Positions 44,340 through 54,513 of a stretch of DNA of 59,555 nt are shown here, in pieces. The notes beneath the pieces are model-generated. The model was not told the DNA's origin and did not search any database. It saw only the letters and a list, made by a program, of their open reading frames with translations. The stretch covers positions 1 through 59,555 of the forward strand of contig JAANMP010000026.1 in the NCBI GenBank assembly GCA_011250595.1, in the 5' to 3' direction. Position numbers and translations under genes: made by a program. Numbering within the stretch: position 1 is the stretch's first letter; each line of letters opens with the position of its first letter. The stretch is from Bacillus sp. MM2020_1 (GTDB lineage: Bacteria; Bacillota; Bacilli; Bacillales; Cytobacillaceae).

Positions 44340-45152
44340 TTATTCTTTAGACAAAAAGTCACTTACTATTGTACCAAACTTTTCAGGTTCTTCCACATGA
44401 ATTGCATGCCCACTACCTTCAATAACCTTCCATGAGCTATTTTTAAGCTCTTTCATCATTTTATCCGCAATATCACAAAACTTTTTATCTTCTTTACCCG
44501 TTAAGAGCATAACCTCGCATGTAAGTTTGTTTAATTTCCCCCACCAGCTGGGTTGGGACCCAGTTCCCATCCCCAGCAGACTGTTAGCAAGCCCACTAGG
44601 CGAATTGTTTAAACGTTGTTCTCTTATGACTTGCTTTTGTGCTGAAGGCAGTCGGTTCATCGTTTGAAAAAGGGGAATCCCTTCCCAATAATCTACAAAC
44701 GAGCTTATCCCTTGTTCTTTAATAAAATGAGCAAGTTCTTCATCATTCATACGGCGAAGATGTCTTTCATTTTCTGTTGCCAGACCGGGTGAGGCACTTT
44801 CAAGTATCAATTTCCGGACCTGCGTTGGGAAAAGTAGGGCAAAGGTAAGGGCAAGTCTCCCCCCCATAGAGTAACCAAGCAGATCTACTTGCTTAACATC
44901 TAAATATTCAAGGATCGCTTTTAAATCCTTCGCAACTGATTCTATTTGGTATCGACTAAGTACATCGGGTGATTCCGTTTTCCCATGTCCAATGATGTCA
45001 GGATTAATTAGTCTCGCTTGCTTCCCCCAAGCATCATAGAAAGGAGTCCATGTCGAGGTGTCCCCGGTAAATCCATGTAAAAGAACAAGTGGAATAGCTC
45101 CTTCACCGTATACTTCGACATGATATTGAATTCCGTCGCTAATAATCTTCAT
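44340..45152 (-). CDS. menH: SHCHC synthase-like hydrolase MenH
   Basis: 270-aa alpha/beta hydrolase that removes pyruvate from SEPHCHC. Oxyanion HGFTGD, nucleophile GYSMGGRLA (Ser near 98), acid in TGKEDKKF and His in GHAIHVEEP give the triad. It lies between menD and menB, 3 nt after menD, the usual place for menH in Bacillus. Confidence 0.9.
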   Translation of the reverse strand: MKIISDGIQYHVEVYGEGAIPLVLLHGFTGDTSTWTPFYDAWGKQARLINPDIIGHGKTESPDVLSRYQIESVAKDLKAILEYLDVKQVDLLGYSMGGRLALTFALLFPTQVRKLILESASPGLATENERHLRRMNDEELAHFIKEQGISSFVDYWEGIPLFQTMNRLPSAQKQVIREQRLNNSPSGLANSLLGMGTGSQPSWWGKLNKLTCEVMLLTGKEDKKFCDIADKMMKELKNSSWKVIEGSGHAIHVEEPEKFGTIVSDFLSKE

Positions 45153-45155
45153 TTA

Positions 45156-46901
45156 CTATTCACCTTTGACAAAGTTCGATATTTCCCTGGAAACAAAACT
45201 CCAAAATTCGCGGTGTTCGTCCCGGTTAACGTCTCTGTTTGTTCTAAGCTCATATACTTTTAATCCCGTTTGATTAGTTGCTTTCATCATTTCAGACTCT
45301 AAATGGGCCCAGTCTTCAATCCTTGTAAATTCACCTTTAAACATCTTTACCGCATGCTCAAATTCAAGATCTAGTGGCGTTCCAAACAGCAGTTCAAAAT
45401 TCTTAGAATGCTCCGATTGTGGCAGGAAGGAAAAAATTCCGCCTCCATTATTGTTAACAAGAAGAATATTAATATCTATATTGTATAATTTTGCCGCAAT
45501 TAGACCATTTAAGTCATGGAAGAAGGTCAAATCTCCAAGAACAAGATAGAAGGATTTCGAGTATAAAGCAGCACCTAACGCGGTCGAAACAGTTCCATCG
45601 ATCCCATTGGCTCCCCTGTTCGCCATTACTTTGATTTCTTTATTATTGTTGAGAAAAAAACTATCTAAGTCGCGAATTGGCATGCTATTGCCAACAAAAA
45701 GGGTCGCACCTTCTGGTACCATCTCGGCTAATTGATAGAATAGTTTACCTTCACTTAATTCTGTGATATCTCTTAGAGCAGTCATATTTTCTTTGGTTAG
45801 CCCGTTTATCTTTTTCCATTTCGTTAAAAATTCGGATGAAGAGTTCGGAACAGTATATGATAATAACTTTTCGCAGAATAACGATTCATTGCAGAAAATC
45901 ATATTTGTTGATAACGCTGATGGGTCACGCCATCCACCGCCGCCATCAATAACATATTGTTCTGCGCTTCCATTTTCTTTTAAAAATATCGTTAATGCCT
46001 TTGATATGGGCATCGCTCCAAACCTTAAAATAACATCCGGTTTAAGAAAGGATTTTGCATCATCAACCCGTAAGAAAGTATCATACGTTTCAATAATATT
46101 TTCAAGGCTATGCTGCCCACTTCTTAATTGTGATAAGGGGTCTGCAATGATTGGAAAATTTAATTGCTCAGCTAATTGCGTAACCGCTTTAGAAAATTCC
46201 GGATCTCCCATGTTTCCACAAATAATAACACCTTTATTTGTCCTATTAAGCCTTTCAGCTATTTCCTGAAAATGTTCATCTGAAAGCGTTAAGTTTCCGT
46301 TTTGAACTTTTATATACCCATTTGGTCGTTCATTAAGCTGGAAGAGCTCCTCATCCATCTTTGGAATGAGCGGCTCTCTGAAAGGAAAATTCAAATGTAC
46401 AGGACCGGAGGGGGCACTAGTGGCAATTGCAACTGCCCTGGCACAAACGGTTCTGGCATAGCGGATAATTTCTTCACTTTTTTCAGGCAAAGCCATTTCG
46501 GAGAACCATTTCACATGCTTCCCATATAAATGAATTTGGTCAATGGCTTGCGGTGCACCAACTTCTCTCAATTCATGCGGCCGGTCCGCTGTTAGGACGA
46601 TCAATGGAACCCGTGCATAACGTGCTTCCACAATCGCTGGAAAATAGTTTGCAGCTGCCGTACCCGATGTACATAGAATCGCTACTGGCTTATTTAACGA
46701 CTTTGCAATCCCTAAGGCAAAAAAGGCCGCTGAGCGTTCGTCTACATGGATATGGACTTTTAAGTCAGGATGCTCTGCCATAATCATCGCCATTGGAGTT
46801 GACCTTGAACCAGGACTGACAACGACATCTGTAACTCCCGAAAAAATAAGCTCTGCAACAACGGCAGCTATATAAGCTGTTAATGATTCTTGATGATTCA
46901 T
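45156..46901 (-). CDS. menD: SEPHCHC synthase (MenD)
   Basis: 581-aa thiamine-diphosphate enzyme that joins isochorismate and 2-oxoglutarate. GSRSTPMAMIMAEH and HVDERSAAFFALGIAKS near the N-terminus contain the ThDP-activating Glu. The ThDP/Mg site GDLTFFHDLNGL lies near the C-terminus. I start at ATG 46901 behind TTGGAGG. The start is 2 nt after the menF stop, so the genes are tightly coupled. Confidence 0.94.
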   Translation of the reverse strand: MNHQESLTAYIAAVVAELIFSGVTDVVVSPGSRSTPMAMIMAEHPDLKVHIHVDERSAAFFALGIAKSLNKPVAILCTSGTAAANYFPAIVEARYARVPLIVLTADRPHELREVGAPQAIDQIHLYGKHVKWFSEMALPEKSEEIIRYARTVCARAVAIATSAPSGPVHLNFPFREPLIPKMDEELFQLNERPNGYIKVQNGNLTLSDEHFQEIAERLNRTNKGVIICGNMGDPEFSKAVTQLAEQLNFPIIADPLSQLRSGQHSLENIIETYDTFLRVDDAKSFLKPDVILRFGAMPISKALTIFLKENGSAEQYVIDGGGGWRDPSALSTNMIFCNESLFCEKLLSYTVPNSSSEFLTKWKKINGLTKENMTALRDITELSEGKLFYQLAEMVPEGATLFVGNSMPIRDLDSFFLNNNKEIKVMANRGANGIDGTVSTALGAALYSKSFYLVLGDLTFFHDLNGLIAAKLYNIDINILLVNNNGGGIFSFLPQSEHSKNFELLFGTPLDLEFEHAVKMFKGEFTRIEDWAHLESEMMKATNQTGLKVYELRTNRDVNRDEHREFWSFVSREISNFVKGE

Positions 46902-46902
46902 A

Positions 46903-48303
46903 TCAATTTCCTCCAAGGGCTCGGAGCATGGGTTTAAATTTCAAACTCGTCTCCAAGTATTCACTTTCCGAGTCAGAATCGGCAACTACTCCACAGCCTG
47001 CAAACAAGGATACCTCATTCCCCTGAATTAGCCCCGAGCGAATAGAAACAGCAAATTCGCCATTTTTTCTGTAGTCTACCCAACCTAGTGGACCACCATA
47101 GAAACCACGATCAAGTTCTTCCACTTGTCTAATTTTCACCACCGCTTCATTCTTAGGAAGTCCGCCGAGTGCCGGTGTGGGGTGTAGCCGTTCGACTAAT
47201 AACAGCAAGGAAGCATCCTTATGGCATTTACCGATAACAGGGGTATAAAGATGCTGAATATCCCTTATTTTCATAAGCTGCGGCTTGTCTGGCAGGATAA
47301 TTTCTTCACATGATTCTTCAAGTGCTTCCTTAATCATTTCAACAACGAAACCATGTTCAATTATATTCTTTTGATCATTTAATAGCAGTTGACCTAATTG
47401 CTGGTCTTCTTTTTCTGTTTTCCCACGTGGAATAGAACCAGCAAGGCAGGTAGAATATACTTCATTATCTTGTTTTTTGACTAGTCGCTCGGGAGATGCT
47501 CCAATAAAGCAATCACCATTCGATTCAAATGCAAAAATAAAGCTTTCATGCTGTTGATTAAATAAATTATTCAATACAGCCTCTGCCTCTACCTGATCGT
47601 TAAAAACAAGCCTCAGTTCCCGGGCTAGGACGACCTTTTTGAGTGGACCTTCTGTTAGTTCCTTCACAACTCCGTCAACAGTTTTTTTCCACTGCTCAGG
47701 TTTAATCTCTCTCGTTTCTAGAACGGCCGCTGTATTTATCCGTTCTTTATGATGGAGAGAAGTTAATAGCTGATTTCTCTCTTCACTTATTTTTTTAAAT
47801 AAAAAAGGATCCTCCTGTGGAGTACAAACAATATTCGTGGTTAAATAGGTTTGACCGCGTATGATACTTAATAGATATTTCGGTATATGGAACAGTGAAT
47901 CAGCGTACTTAGACCAGAGGTCTGTTTTTTCCTTGTGGGGGTCGAAAGAAAAGCCTCCGAACATGACGGGCCCCACAGCAATTTCTGTATATGGATTAAA
48001 AATGAGGCAGTCCTCTAAAAATTTCTCCCATTCCTTTTCAACATGAAAAAAGCGGTCAGAAGCCTGATCCGTCTGAATTTGTTTAGCAATCCCAAGTCCA
48101 ATAAGCACGGTCTCGTCCGTTGGGTCCTTCCAGAAGAATCGTTCCCCGCAATAAAGTTCTTTTCCTATATTAAAAAATGATAGTGGGTTAATCATGTCCA
48201 TCTTATGAACTTCACTAATCAAAATGGGACGTCCCAGTTCTTTCGCACGGCTAACAGCCAAAAGACCTCGTTCCATAATTTCTAATTCTTGAATGGTAAC
48301 CAA
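46903..48303 (-). CDS. menF: isochorismate synthase MenF
   Basis: 466-aa chorismate-utilising enzyme, first in menaquinone synthesis. Conserved C-terminal features include FESNGDCFIGASPERLV, LAGSIPRGKTEKED, LHPTPALGGLPK and FYGGPLGW. Start is TTG 48303 with GGAGGG 6 nt upstream; the longer frame from 48342 has no ribosome site. First gene of menFDHBEC. Its upstream region (48304-48660) is shared with the divergent menA. Confidence 0.93.
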   Translation of the reverse strand: MVTIQELEIMERGLLAVSRAKELGRPILISEVHKMDMINPLSFFNIGKELYCGERFFWKDPTDETVLIGLGIAKQIQTDQASDRFFHVEKEWEKFLEDCLIFNPYTEIAVGPVMFGGFSFDPHKEKTDLWSKYADSLFHIPKYLLSIIRGQTYLTTNIVCTPQEDPFLFKKISEERNQLLTSLHHKERINTAAVLETREIKPEQWKKTVDGVVKELTEGPLKKVVLARELRLVFNDQVEAEAVLNNLFNQQHESFIFAFESNGDCFIGASPERLVKKQDNEVYSTCLAGSIPRGKTEKEDQQLGQLLLNDQKNIIEHGFVVEMIKEALEESCEEIILPDKPQLMKIRDIQHLYTPVIGKCHKDASLLLLVERLHPTPALGGLPKNEAVVKIRQVEELDRGFYGGPLGWVDYRKNGEFAVSIRSGLIQGNEVSLFAGCGVVADSDSESEYLETSLKFKPMLRALGGN

Positions 48304-48555
48304 ACAAATCCCTCCAAAACAGCCGAAATGACTGTTATCCATTCATATTCTCTAAATTTAACATACAACTCTTATTGTAAAGAAGTCAGTTATAGTTGTC
48401 ACTAGCAAACCTGCTCCATTACCTATTATATATCAAGTTTTCACCATATTGATAAAAATGAGCTTCTCAGTAAATTTCATTAATTTTATTTTCCCACCAA
48501 CCATCCAATAATAATCAAACAGGTATAATCTTCTAGATTTGATAAGAAAAATTAA

Positions 48556-48584
48556 TTGACACTAATCCTTGAATTTCATACACT
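48556..48584 (+). promoter_or_regulatory. promoter of menA
   Basis: TTGACA (48556-48561), 17-nt spacer, TACACT (48579-48584). A short hairpin TGGGC-AAA-GCCCA follows in the leader. Otherwise the 48343-48660 gap holds no gene. Confidence 0.6.
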
Positions 48585-48660
48585 TAGTTTTGGGCAAAGC
48601 CCATTAAATAATCGATTCTAAACCTATATAGAGAGAAAAAAATAACAAGGGAGAGATAAT

Positions 48661-49596
48661 ATGCAACCAAATATACAGCATAGCTCGAAACCTGTCGTTG
48701 AATCTAACCGTGGCTTTCAAGTTTGGTGGCAAATGACCCGCCCACATACATTAACAGCTGCATTCGTGCCAGTTTTGCTTGGAACGGCACTAGCCCTTAA
48801 GCATGGGAAGATTCACTTTGGTCTATTTTTTGCCATGCTTATTGCGAGTTTATTGATTCAAGCGGCAACCAATATGTTTAATGAATATTTCGATTTCAAG
48901 CGCGGTCTGGATACGGCCCAATCGGTTGGGATTGGCGGTACGATTGTTCGTGACGGAATCAAACCAAAAACAGTTCTAAATCTTGCATTTGGCTTTTATG
49001 GTATTGCCCTCTTATTAGGGATTTATATTTGCGCAAATAGCAGCTGGTGGTTAGCCGTTGTCGGTTTAATTTGTATGGCTGTAGGATATTTTTATACTGG
49101 AGGTCCTTTCCCAATCGCCTATACACCATTTGGTGAAATACTTTCAGGTTTCTTTATGGGAATGTTGATTATTTTAATCGCCTTCTTTATTCAAACAGGA
49201 ACTGTCAGCAGCACAAGCATTCTTGTTTCAGTTCCAAGTATGATTTTAGTTGGTATGATAATGCTATCGAATAATATTCGTGATTTGGATGGAGACAAAG
49301 AAAACGGCCGTAAAACAGTGGCCATTCTATTAGGAAAAAAAGGTGCAATTTACTTATTAACAGGGATGTTCACTTTTTCATTTCTTTGGGTTTTGGTACT
49401 TATCATCATTGGGGTTTTGCCAGTTTGGACCGCACTTGTGATTCTTAGCGCTCCAAAGGCAATGAAAGCAACGAAAGGCTTTGTTGAAAACTCGATTCCA
49501 ATTAAAATGGCACCAGCCATGAAGGCAACCGCACAAACAAATACCATCTTTGGTTTTTTATTAGCGATTGGTATTTTTATTGGGCACTATCTATAA
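48661..49596 (+). CDS. menA: 1,4-dihydroxy-2-naphthoate polyprenyltransferase
   Basis: 311-aa UbiA-family membrane enzyme with about nine helices that attaches the prenyl tail to DHNA. The two Asp-rich sites are NMFNEYFDFKRGLD (near residue 78) and NNIRDLDGDKENGRKT (near 200). It is divergent from menF, so the whole early-to-late menaquinone pathway except menG is in the window. GGGAGAG precedes the ATG. Confidence 0.94.
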   Translation: MQPNIQHSSKPVVESNRGFQVWWQMTRPHTLTAAFVPVLLGTALALKHGKIHFGLFFAMLIASLLIQAATNMFNEYFDFKRGLDTAQSVGIGGTIVRDGIKPKTVLNLAFGFYGIALLLGIYICANSSWWLAVVGLICMAVGYFYTGGPFPIAYTPFGEILSGFFMGMLIILIAFFIQTGTVSSTSILVSVPSMILVGMIMLSNNIRDLDGDKENGRKTVAILLGKKGAIYLLTGMFTFSFLWVLVLIIIGVLPVWTALVILSAPKAMKATKGFVENSIPIKMAPAMKATAQTNTIFGFLLAIGIFIGHYL

Positions 49597-49597
49597 A

Positions 49598-49627
49598 AAA
49601 AAGCTTCTGCGATTGCAGAAGCTTTTT
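49598..49627. terminator. bidirectional terminator
   Basis: Perfect 13-bp stem AAAAAGCTTCTGC / GCAGAAGCTTTTT with tetraloop GATT between the convergent menA and glgP. Confidence 0.92.
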
Positions 49628-52022
49628 ATTTTATCGGTTTTATTCCCCAAATATCATCGGCGTATTCCTTAATCGTGCGATCACTTGAAAAGTAGCCAGC
49701 CTGGGCGATGTTATTAAGACTCATTTGCTGCCAACGGATTTGGTCAGTAAATGCTTCTCCAATGGAATGTTGCGTGTCTGCATAGGAAGCAAAATCCTTT
49801 AAGACAAAATATTGATCATTCTCCTGAAGGAGCGAATCAAATATTGGTTCAAATTCGTTATAGACACCAGGGAAAAAGCCATTTACAAGTTGGTCCACTG
49901 CCTGACGAATCCGATAATCATGGTGGTAATATTCATCGGATTGATAGCCACCGTGCTGATAGTAGTGAAGAACTTCTTCTGCAGTTAGTCCAAACGTAAA
50001 AATATTGGAATCACCGACTAATTCACGAATTTCAATATTCGCGCCATCCAAAGTCCCAACCGTCAAAGCCCCATTAATCATAAATTTCATATTTCCAGTT
50101 CCTGAAGCTTCCTTACTTGCTGTGGAGATTTGTTCACTTACATCCGCAGCGGGAAAGATCTTCTCCGCAAGGGAAACACGATAATTTTCAAGAAAAATGA
50201 CTTTCATTTTATCGCCGATTACTGGGTCATTATTAACCTTTTCGGCAACGGTGTTTATTAATTTGATGATTTTTTTTGCATAATAATAGCCTGGCGATGC
50301 CTTCGCGCCAAAAATAAATACTCTAGGAACAACGGGGTAATTAGCATCCCCTTTGATTCGATTGTAAAGATGCATAATATGTAAAACATTTAAAAGTTGC
50401 CGCTTATACGCATGCAGACGCTTTACTTGTACATCAAAGATCGCACTGTGATCAACAGCAGTTCCTGTCTTATCAAAAATAATATTCGCAAGTGTTTGTT
50501 TATTTTCATTTTTAATCTTTAATAACTGTTCTAAGAATAAAGAGTCGTTTTGATAAGTAAGTAATTGAGAAAGCTCGGTAGCCTTATGAGTCCAGGCCGG
50601 CCCAATCGACTCAGTAATCAAAGAAGATAGTTTTGGGTTCGCTTTTAACAGCCAGCGGCGGTAGGCGATTCCGTTTGTTTTATTGTTAAATTTCTCAGGA
50701 AACAGTTGATAAAATTGATTCATCTCTCGTTTCTTTAAAATTTCTGTGTGCAATTTCGCCACACCATTGACACTAAAACTTCCGACAATCGCTAAATGAG
50801 CCATTTTTACAAAATTGTCTGCAAGGATGGCTAGTCCTTTTATCCGCTCCCAATCCCCAGGAGTTTGTTCCCATAGCTCATGGCAAAATCGTTCATTGAT
50901 CTCTTCTACTATCATATAAATCCTTGGAAGTAACGGTTGGAAAATATGTATCGGCCACTTCTCTAATGCTTCAGACAAGGTTGTGTGATTTGTGTAAGAA
51001 ATAGTATGTTTTGTAATTTGCCATGCTTGTTCCCAATCAAAGCCTTCATCATCAAGCAGGATTCTCATTAACTCTGGGATAGCTAACACTGGATGCGTAT
51101 CATTGATGTGAATACAGATGTGTTCATGCAATTGATTCAAGCTGCTGTGTTGTTTCCGATAGGTTTTCAAAATAGATTGTATACTAGCGGATACCAAAAA
51201 GTATTGCTGTTTCAATCTTAGAATCTTTCCTTCATCATGGGTATCATCAGGATATAAGAACTCAGAAATCATTTCCGTTTCCCGTTTATATTTTAAGATA
51301 TCAACATGCAAAGGAAATTGGGAAGGCTCTGCATTCCAGAGTCTTAATGTATTGATGGTTTTAGACTGGTAGCCAATAACTGGCATATCGTGTGGCACGG
51401 CCGTAACTGTTTCAGCATTTAAATGATTAAATACTAAGCGGCCATTTTCCGTCTTCGACTCTACCTTCCCCCAAAAGGGGATTTTAATAGAACCATCGGT
51501 TTTGCGGATTTCCCAAACGTTTCCGTTTTTCAACCATTGTTCCGGTAATTCCACTTGATAGCCATCAACAATTTTTTGTTCAAATAGTCCATGCTTGTAA
51601 CGGATGCCATGACCATGGCCAGGCAGATTAAGGGAAGCTAGTGAGTCTAGAAAACAGGCAGCTAATCTACCTAAGCCACCATTTCCTAATCCTGCATCAG
51701 CCTCAAACTCCTCTAATTCTCCTAAATCTATTCCTAAATCCTTCAGACCGGCTTGTACCGTCTCTTCCACACCAAGGTTGATTAAGTTTTGTCTTAGTAA
51801 TTTCCCCAATAGATATTCAATTGACAGGTAATAAACCTGCTTTCCTTTAACGGCGAAATGTCGCTCGTTAGTCGCAATCCAATCCTTACTAACAAATTCG
51901 CTAATCATTGTTCCAAGAATTTGATAGTGGTCCCTAGCTGAGCTTTCCGAGAAACTCTTTCCACATACCATCTCAATCCTTTTTAGAAAGGTTTCCTTAA
52001 ACTCGACCGTATTAGAAAACAT
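49626..52022 (-). CDS. glgP: glycogen phosphorylase
   Basis: 798-aa PLP enzyme that releases glucose-1-phosphate. The PLP-lysine motif EASGTGNMKFMINGALTVGT and the downstream DGANIEI lie near residues 640-670. DAGLGNGGLGRLAACFLDSLA and HINDTHPVLAIPELMR are other family marks. Start ATG 52022 (AAGGAGTG) overlaps the 3' end of glgA by 11 nt. Last gene of the glycogen operon. Confidence 0.96.
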   Translation of the reverse strand: MFSNTVEFKETFLKRIEMVCGKSFSESSARDHYQILGTMISEFVSKDWIATNERHFAVKGKQVYYLSIEYLLGKLLRQNLINLGVEETVQAGLKDLGIDLGELEEFEADAGLGNGGLGRLAACFLDSLASLNLPGHGHGIRYKHGLFEQKIVDGYQVELPEQWLKNGNVWEIRKTDGSIKIPFWGKVESKTENGRLVFNHLNAETVTAVPHDMPVIGYQSKTINTLRLWNAEPSQFPLHVDILKYKRETEMISEFLYPDDTHDEGKILRLKQQYFLVSASIQSILKTYRKQHSSLNQLHEHICIHINDTHPVLAIPELMRILLDDEGFDWEQAWQITKHTISYTNHTTLSEALEKWPIHIFQPLLPRIYMIVEEINERFCHELWEQTPGDWERIKGLAILADNFVKMAHLAIVGSFSVNGVAKLHTEILKKREMNQFYQLFPEKFNNKTNGIAYRRWLLKANPKLSSLITESIGPAWTHKATELSQLLTYQNDSLFLEQLLKIKNENKQTLANIIFDKTGTAVDHSAIFDVQVKRLHAYKRQLLNVLHIMHLYNRIKGDANYPVVPRVFIFGAKASPGYYYAKKIIKLINTVAEKVNNDPVIGDKMKVIFLENYRVSLAEKIFPAADVSEQISTASKEASGTGNMKFMINGALTVGTLDGANIEIRELVGDSNIFTFGLTAEEVLHYYQHGGYQSDEYYHHDYRIRQAVDQLVNGFFPGVYNEFEPIFDSLLQENDQYFVLKDFASYADTQHSIGEAFTDQIRWQQMSLNNIAQAGYFSSDRTIKEYADDIWGIKPIK

Positions 52023-53463
52023 GTGTTTCACTCCTTGCAACGATCTCTGCATATAATTGGTTATAGCTATAGGCTGATTGTGCCCAGCTATAATCCATTT
52101 CCATTGCTTGCTTTACAATAGACTTCCACGATTTTGAATCATGATACACGCCAAGAGCTCTTCTGATTGTATAGAGCATATCATGGGCATTAAAATGGGA
52201 GAAGGAGAATCCATTTCCTTTACCAGTAAATTCGTTCCACGGAATGATTGTATCATTTAAACCGCCCGTTTCCCTAACAATCGGGATGGCACCATATTTC
52301 ATGGCAATTAACTGGCCCAACCCGCATGGCTCGAATTGGGATGGCATTAAAAACAGATCCGCCCCAGCATAAAGTTTATGGGCAAGACCTTCATTAAAAC
52401 CGGTAAATACTCTTAATTTTTCAGGATAGATTCGTGCTGCCTGTCTTAAATGTTCCTCGTATTCATAATCACCTGTTCCGAGGATAATTACCTGTAGGTC
52501 CTCCTGTAATATTTCACGAAGGACACATTTAACTAGATCAAGGCCTTTTTGCCTAGTCAGCCTTGTAATCATGACTAATAAAGGGGTACGAGTGGATTGT
52601 GGTAATCCAAAGTATTTTTGAATCTCAGTTTTGTTAATCGCCTTATTTAGATGATTTGCCGCTGAATAGGTTTGGTATATTAAGGGGTCGGAAGCAGGAT
52701 TATAGAAATCTTCATCTATCCCATTTAAAATACCAATAAGGTCATCTTTTCTTTCCCTAAGGAGTCCGTCTAATTTTTCACCAAATACCGGTGTTTGAAT
52801 TTCTTCTTTATAGGTCGGGCTTACTGTTGTAATTTTATCTGCAGCTACAAGAGCACCCTTCATATAATTGATATTCCCGAAAAACTCTAAGTGACCGGAG
52901 TGAAAGGATTTGTAATCCATCCCTAACAAATCTCCCAAGATCTCTTTAGGGAAGATTCCTTGGAATTGAAGATTATGAATCGTAAACACAGTCCGCATTT
53001 GACCGTATCCTTTTCTCTGATTATATTCAGTTCTTAATAGATAAGGAATCATCGCCGTATGCCAATCATGGCAATGTATTACATCCGGGAAAAAATCTAG
53101 TTGGGTAAGCGTTTCTAAGACAGCTCTATTAAAATAGGCAAATCTTTCCCCATCATCAAAATAGCCATATAAATTTTCACGTTTGAAGTAGTATTCATTA
53201 TCGACAAAATAATATGTAACTCCTTGATGTGTGAGTTCTTCAATTCCGCAATACTGATTTCTCCAACCAACTGAAACAGTGAATTCTTTAATTTTTTTCA
53301 TCTCTTGCTTAAATTCTTCTGAAATCGTTCCATATTTAGGTAGAATAACTCTGATATCAGTACCTAAACTTTTTAATTCTTTTGGAAGGGAACCGGCAAC
53401 ATCGGCAAGTCCTCCCGATTTTGCAAATGGTCCACATTCCGATACGGCAAATAATACTTTCAC
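52012..53463 (-). CDS. glgA: glycogen synthase (ADP-glucose)
   Basis: 483-aa GT5 glycosyltransferase. KSGGLADVAGSLPK at residues 15-28 binds ADP-glucose. The C-terminal region PSQFEPCGLGQLIAMKYG carries the E-x7-E motif. It starts four bases inside the glgD end (ATGA overlap), hence coupled translation. Full length. Confidence 0.96.
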   Translation of the reverse strand: MKVLFAVSECGPFAKSGGLADVAGSLPKELKSLGTDIRVILPKYGTISEEFKQEMKKIKEFTVSVGWRNQYCGIEELTHQGVTYYFVDNEYYFKRENLYGYFDDGERFAYFNRAVLETLTQLDFFPDVIHCHDWHTAMIPYLLRTEYNQRKGYGQMRTVFTIHNLQFQGIFPKEILGDLLGMDYKSFHSGHLEFFGNINYMKGALVAADKITTVSPTYKEEIQTPVFGEKLDGLLRERKDDLIGILNGIDEDFYNPASDPLIYQTYSAANHLNKAINKTEIQKYFGLPQSTRTPLLVMITRLTRQKGLDLVKCVLREILQEDLQVIILGTGDYEYEEHLRQAARIYPEKLRVFTGFNEGLAHKLYAGADLFLMPSQFEPCGLGQLIAMKYGAIPIVRETGGLNDTIIPWNEFTGKGNGFSFSHFNAHDMLYTIRRALGVYHDSKSWKSIVKQAMEMDYSWAQSAYSYNQLYAEIVARSETHVF

Positions 53464-54491
53464 GAGTTCATCAACGCTCCTTGTTGTGTCCCTTTACGTA
53501 CCACGAATGGTGACCCCGCTGTTCCAGTTATTTGAGTTCCTGCTTCAACTTTCACATCTTTATCTAAAATAACGGAATCTAAAATACAATTATCTTCAAT
53601 CACACACTTCTGCATGATGATACAGTTCTTAATAACTGCCCCTTTTCCAATCTTCACACCTCGGGATATAATACTATTTTCTACGGAACCGCTTATTAAA
53701 CAACCGTTGGCAATCATTGCATTTTTTACAACAGACCCTTTAATATATTTGGTTGGCGGCTCATCTTTTACTTTAGTAAAAATCGGTTGTTCTTTAATAA
53801 ATAATTTTTTCCAGACATCCGACTGCAGTAAATTCATACTAGTAGAAAAATAGTTTTCAATTGAATCTATCATCACGGCATAACCGTCATATTCATAATT
53901 ACAAATCGTGTAATGACTTTGAATATCATTAACAACATCCTTCATACAGGTATAACCTGTTTCATTACGTGTTTCAATCAGCTTAATTAGTAAGGATGTT
54001 TTGATTAGGTACATCTCCATCGAACCTCCATCCTTTTGATGGATTTCGGTGATGTCACATCTCGAATTGCTATGCCAATCTAAAATTGGTCTAAAGTTCA
54101 TATTAGAAACCGTATAGCAATTGGAAATAAGAGAATACTCTTGTGTGCTGCGATAAAAGAAGTCTAAATTTGCAGCAAAGTTTTCAAATGATCCAATTTT
54201 ATTTCCATCGAAATCAACGATGGGAGATGGGAAAAAGAATAGGCCATCTCGTTTACGATTTAAATCCCAATTTTTCCCGGAACCTAGATGATCCATTAGT
54301 GAACGGTACTGCATCTTCGGAAAAATTGCCACACTTCGAATTCCGGAATTCACCATGTTTGATAATACAAAATCTATAATACGATACCGGCCAGCAAAAG
54401 GCAGGGCTGCAAGTGCACGATGTGCTAATAAATCTTCTAAATCCTCATGGTATGTGGTAGCATCAATGACCCCTAATAGCTCTTTCTTCAA
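53460..54491 (-). CDS. glgD: ADP-glucose pyrophosphorylase-like subunit GlgD
   Basis: 343-aa nucleotidyltransferase plus left-handed beta-helix. It is homologous to GlgC but its N-terminal loop reads LLAHRALAALPFAGRYRIID, without the GGxGxRL nucleotide loop, so it is the regulatory partner that forms a heteromer with GlgC in Bacillus. The hexapeptide region (about residues 250-330) has VENSIISRGVKIGKGAVIK. Confidence 0.93.
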   Translation of the reverse strand: MKKELLGVIDATTYHEDLEDLLAHRALAALPFAGRYRIIDFVLSNMVNSGIRSVAIFPKMQYRSLMDHLGSGKNWDLNRKRDGLFFFPSPIVDFDGNKIGSFENFAANLDFFYRSTQEYSLISNCYTVSNMNFRPILDWHSNSRCDITEIHQKDGGSMEMYLIKTSLLIKLIETRNETGYTCMKDVVNDIQSHYTICNYEYDGYAVMIDSIENYFSTSMNLLQSDVWKKLFIKEQPIFTKVKDEPPTKYIKGSVVKNAMIANGCLISGSVENSIISRGVKIGKGAVIKNCIIMQKCVIEDNCILDSVILDKDVKVEAGTQITGTAGSPFVVRKGTQQGALMNS

Positions 54492-54513
54492 TCCAAGTCC
54501 CTCCAGTATTATA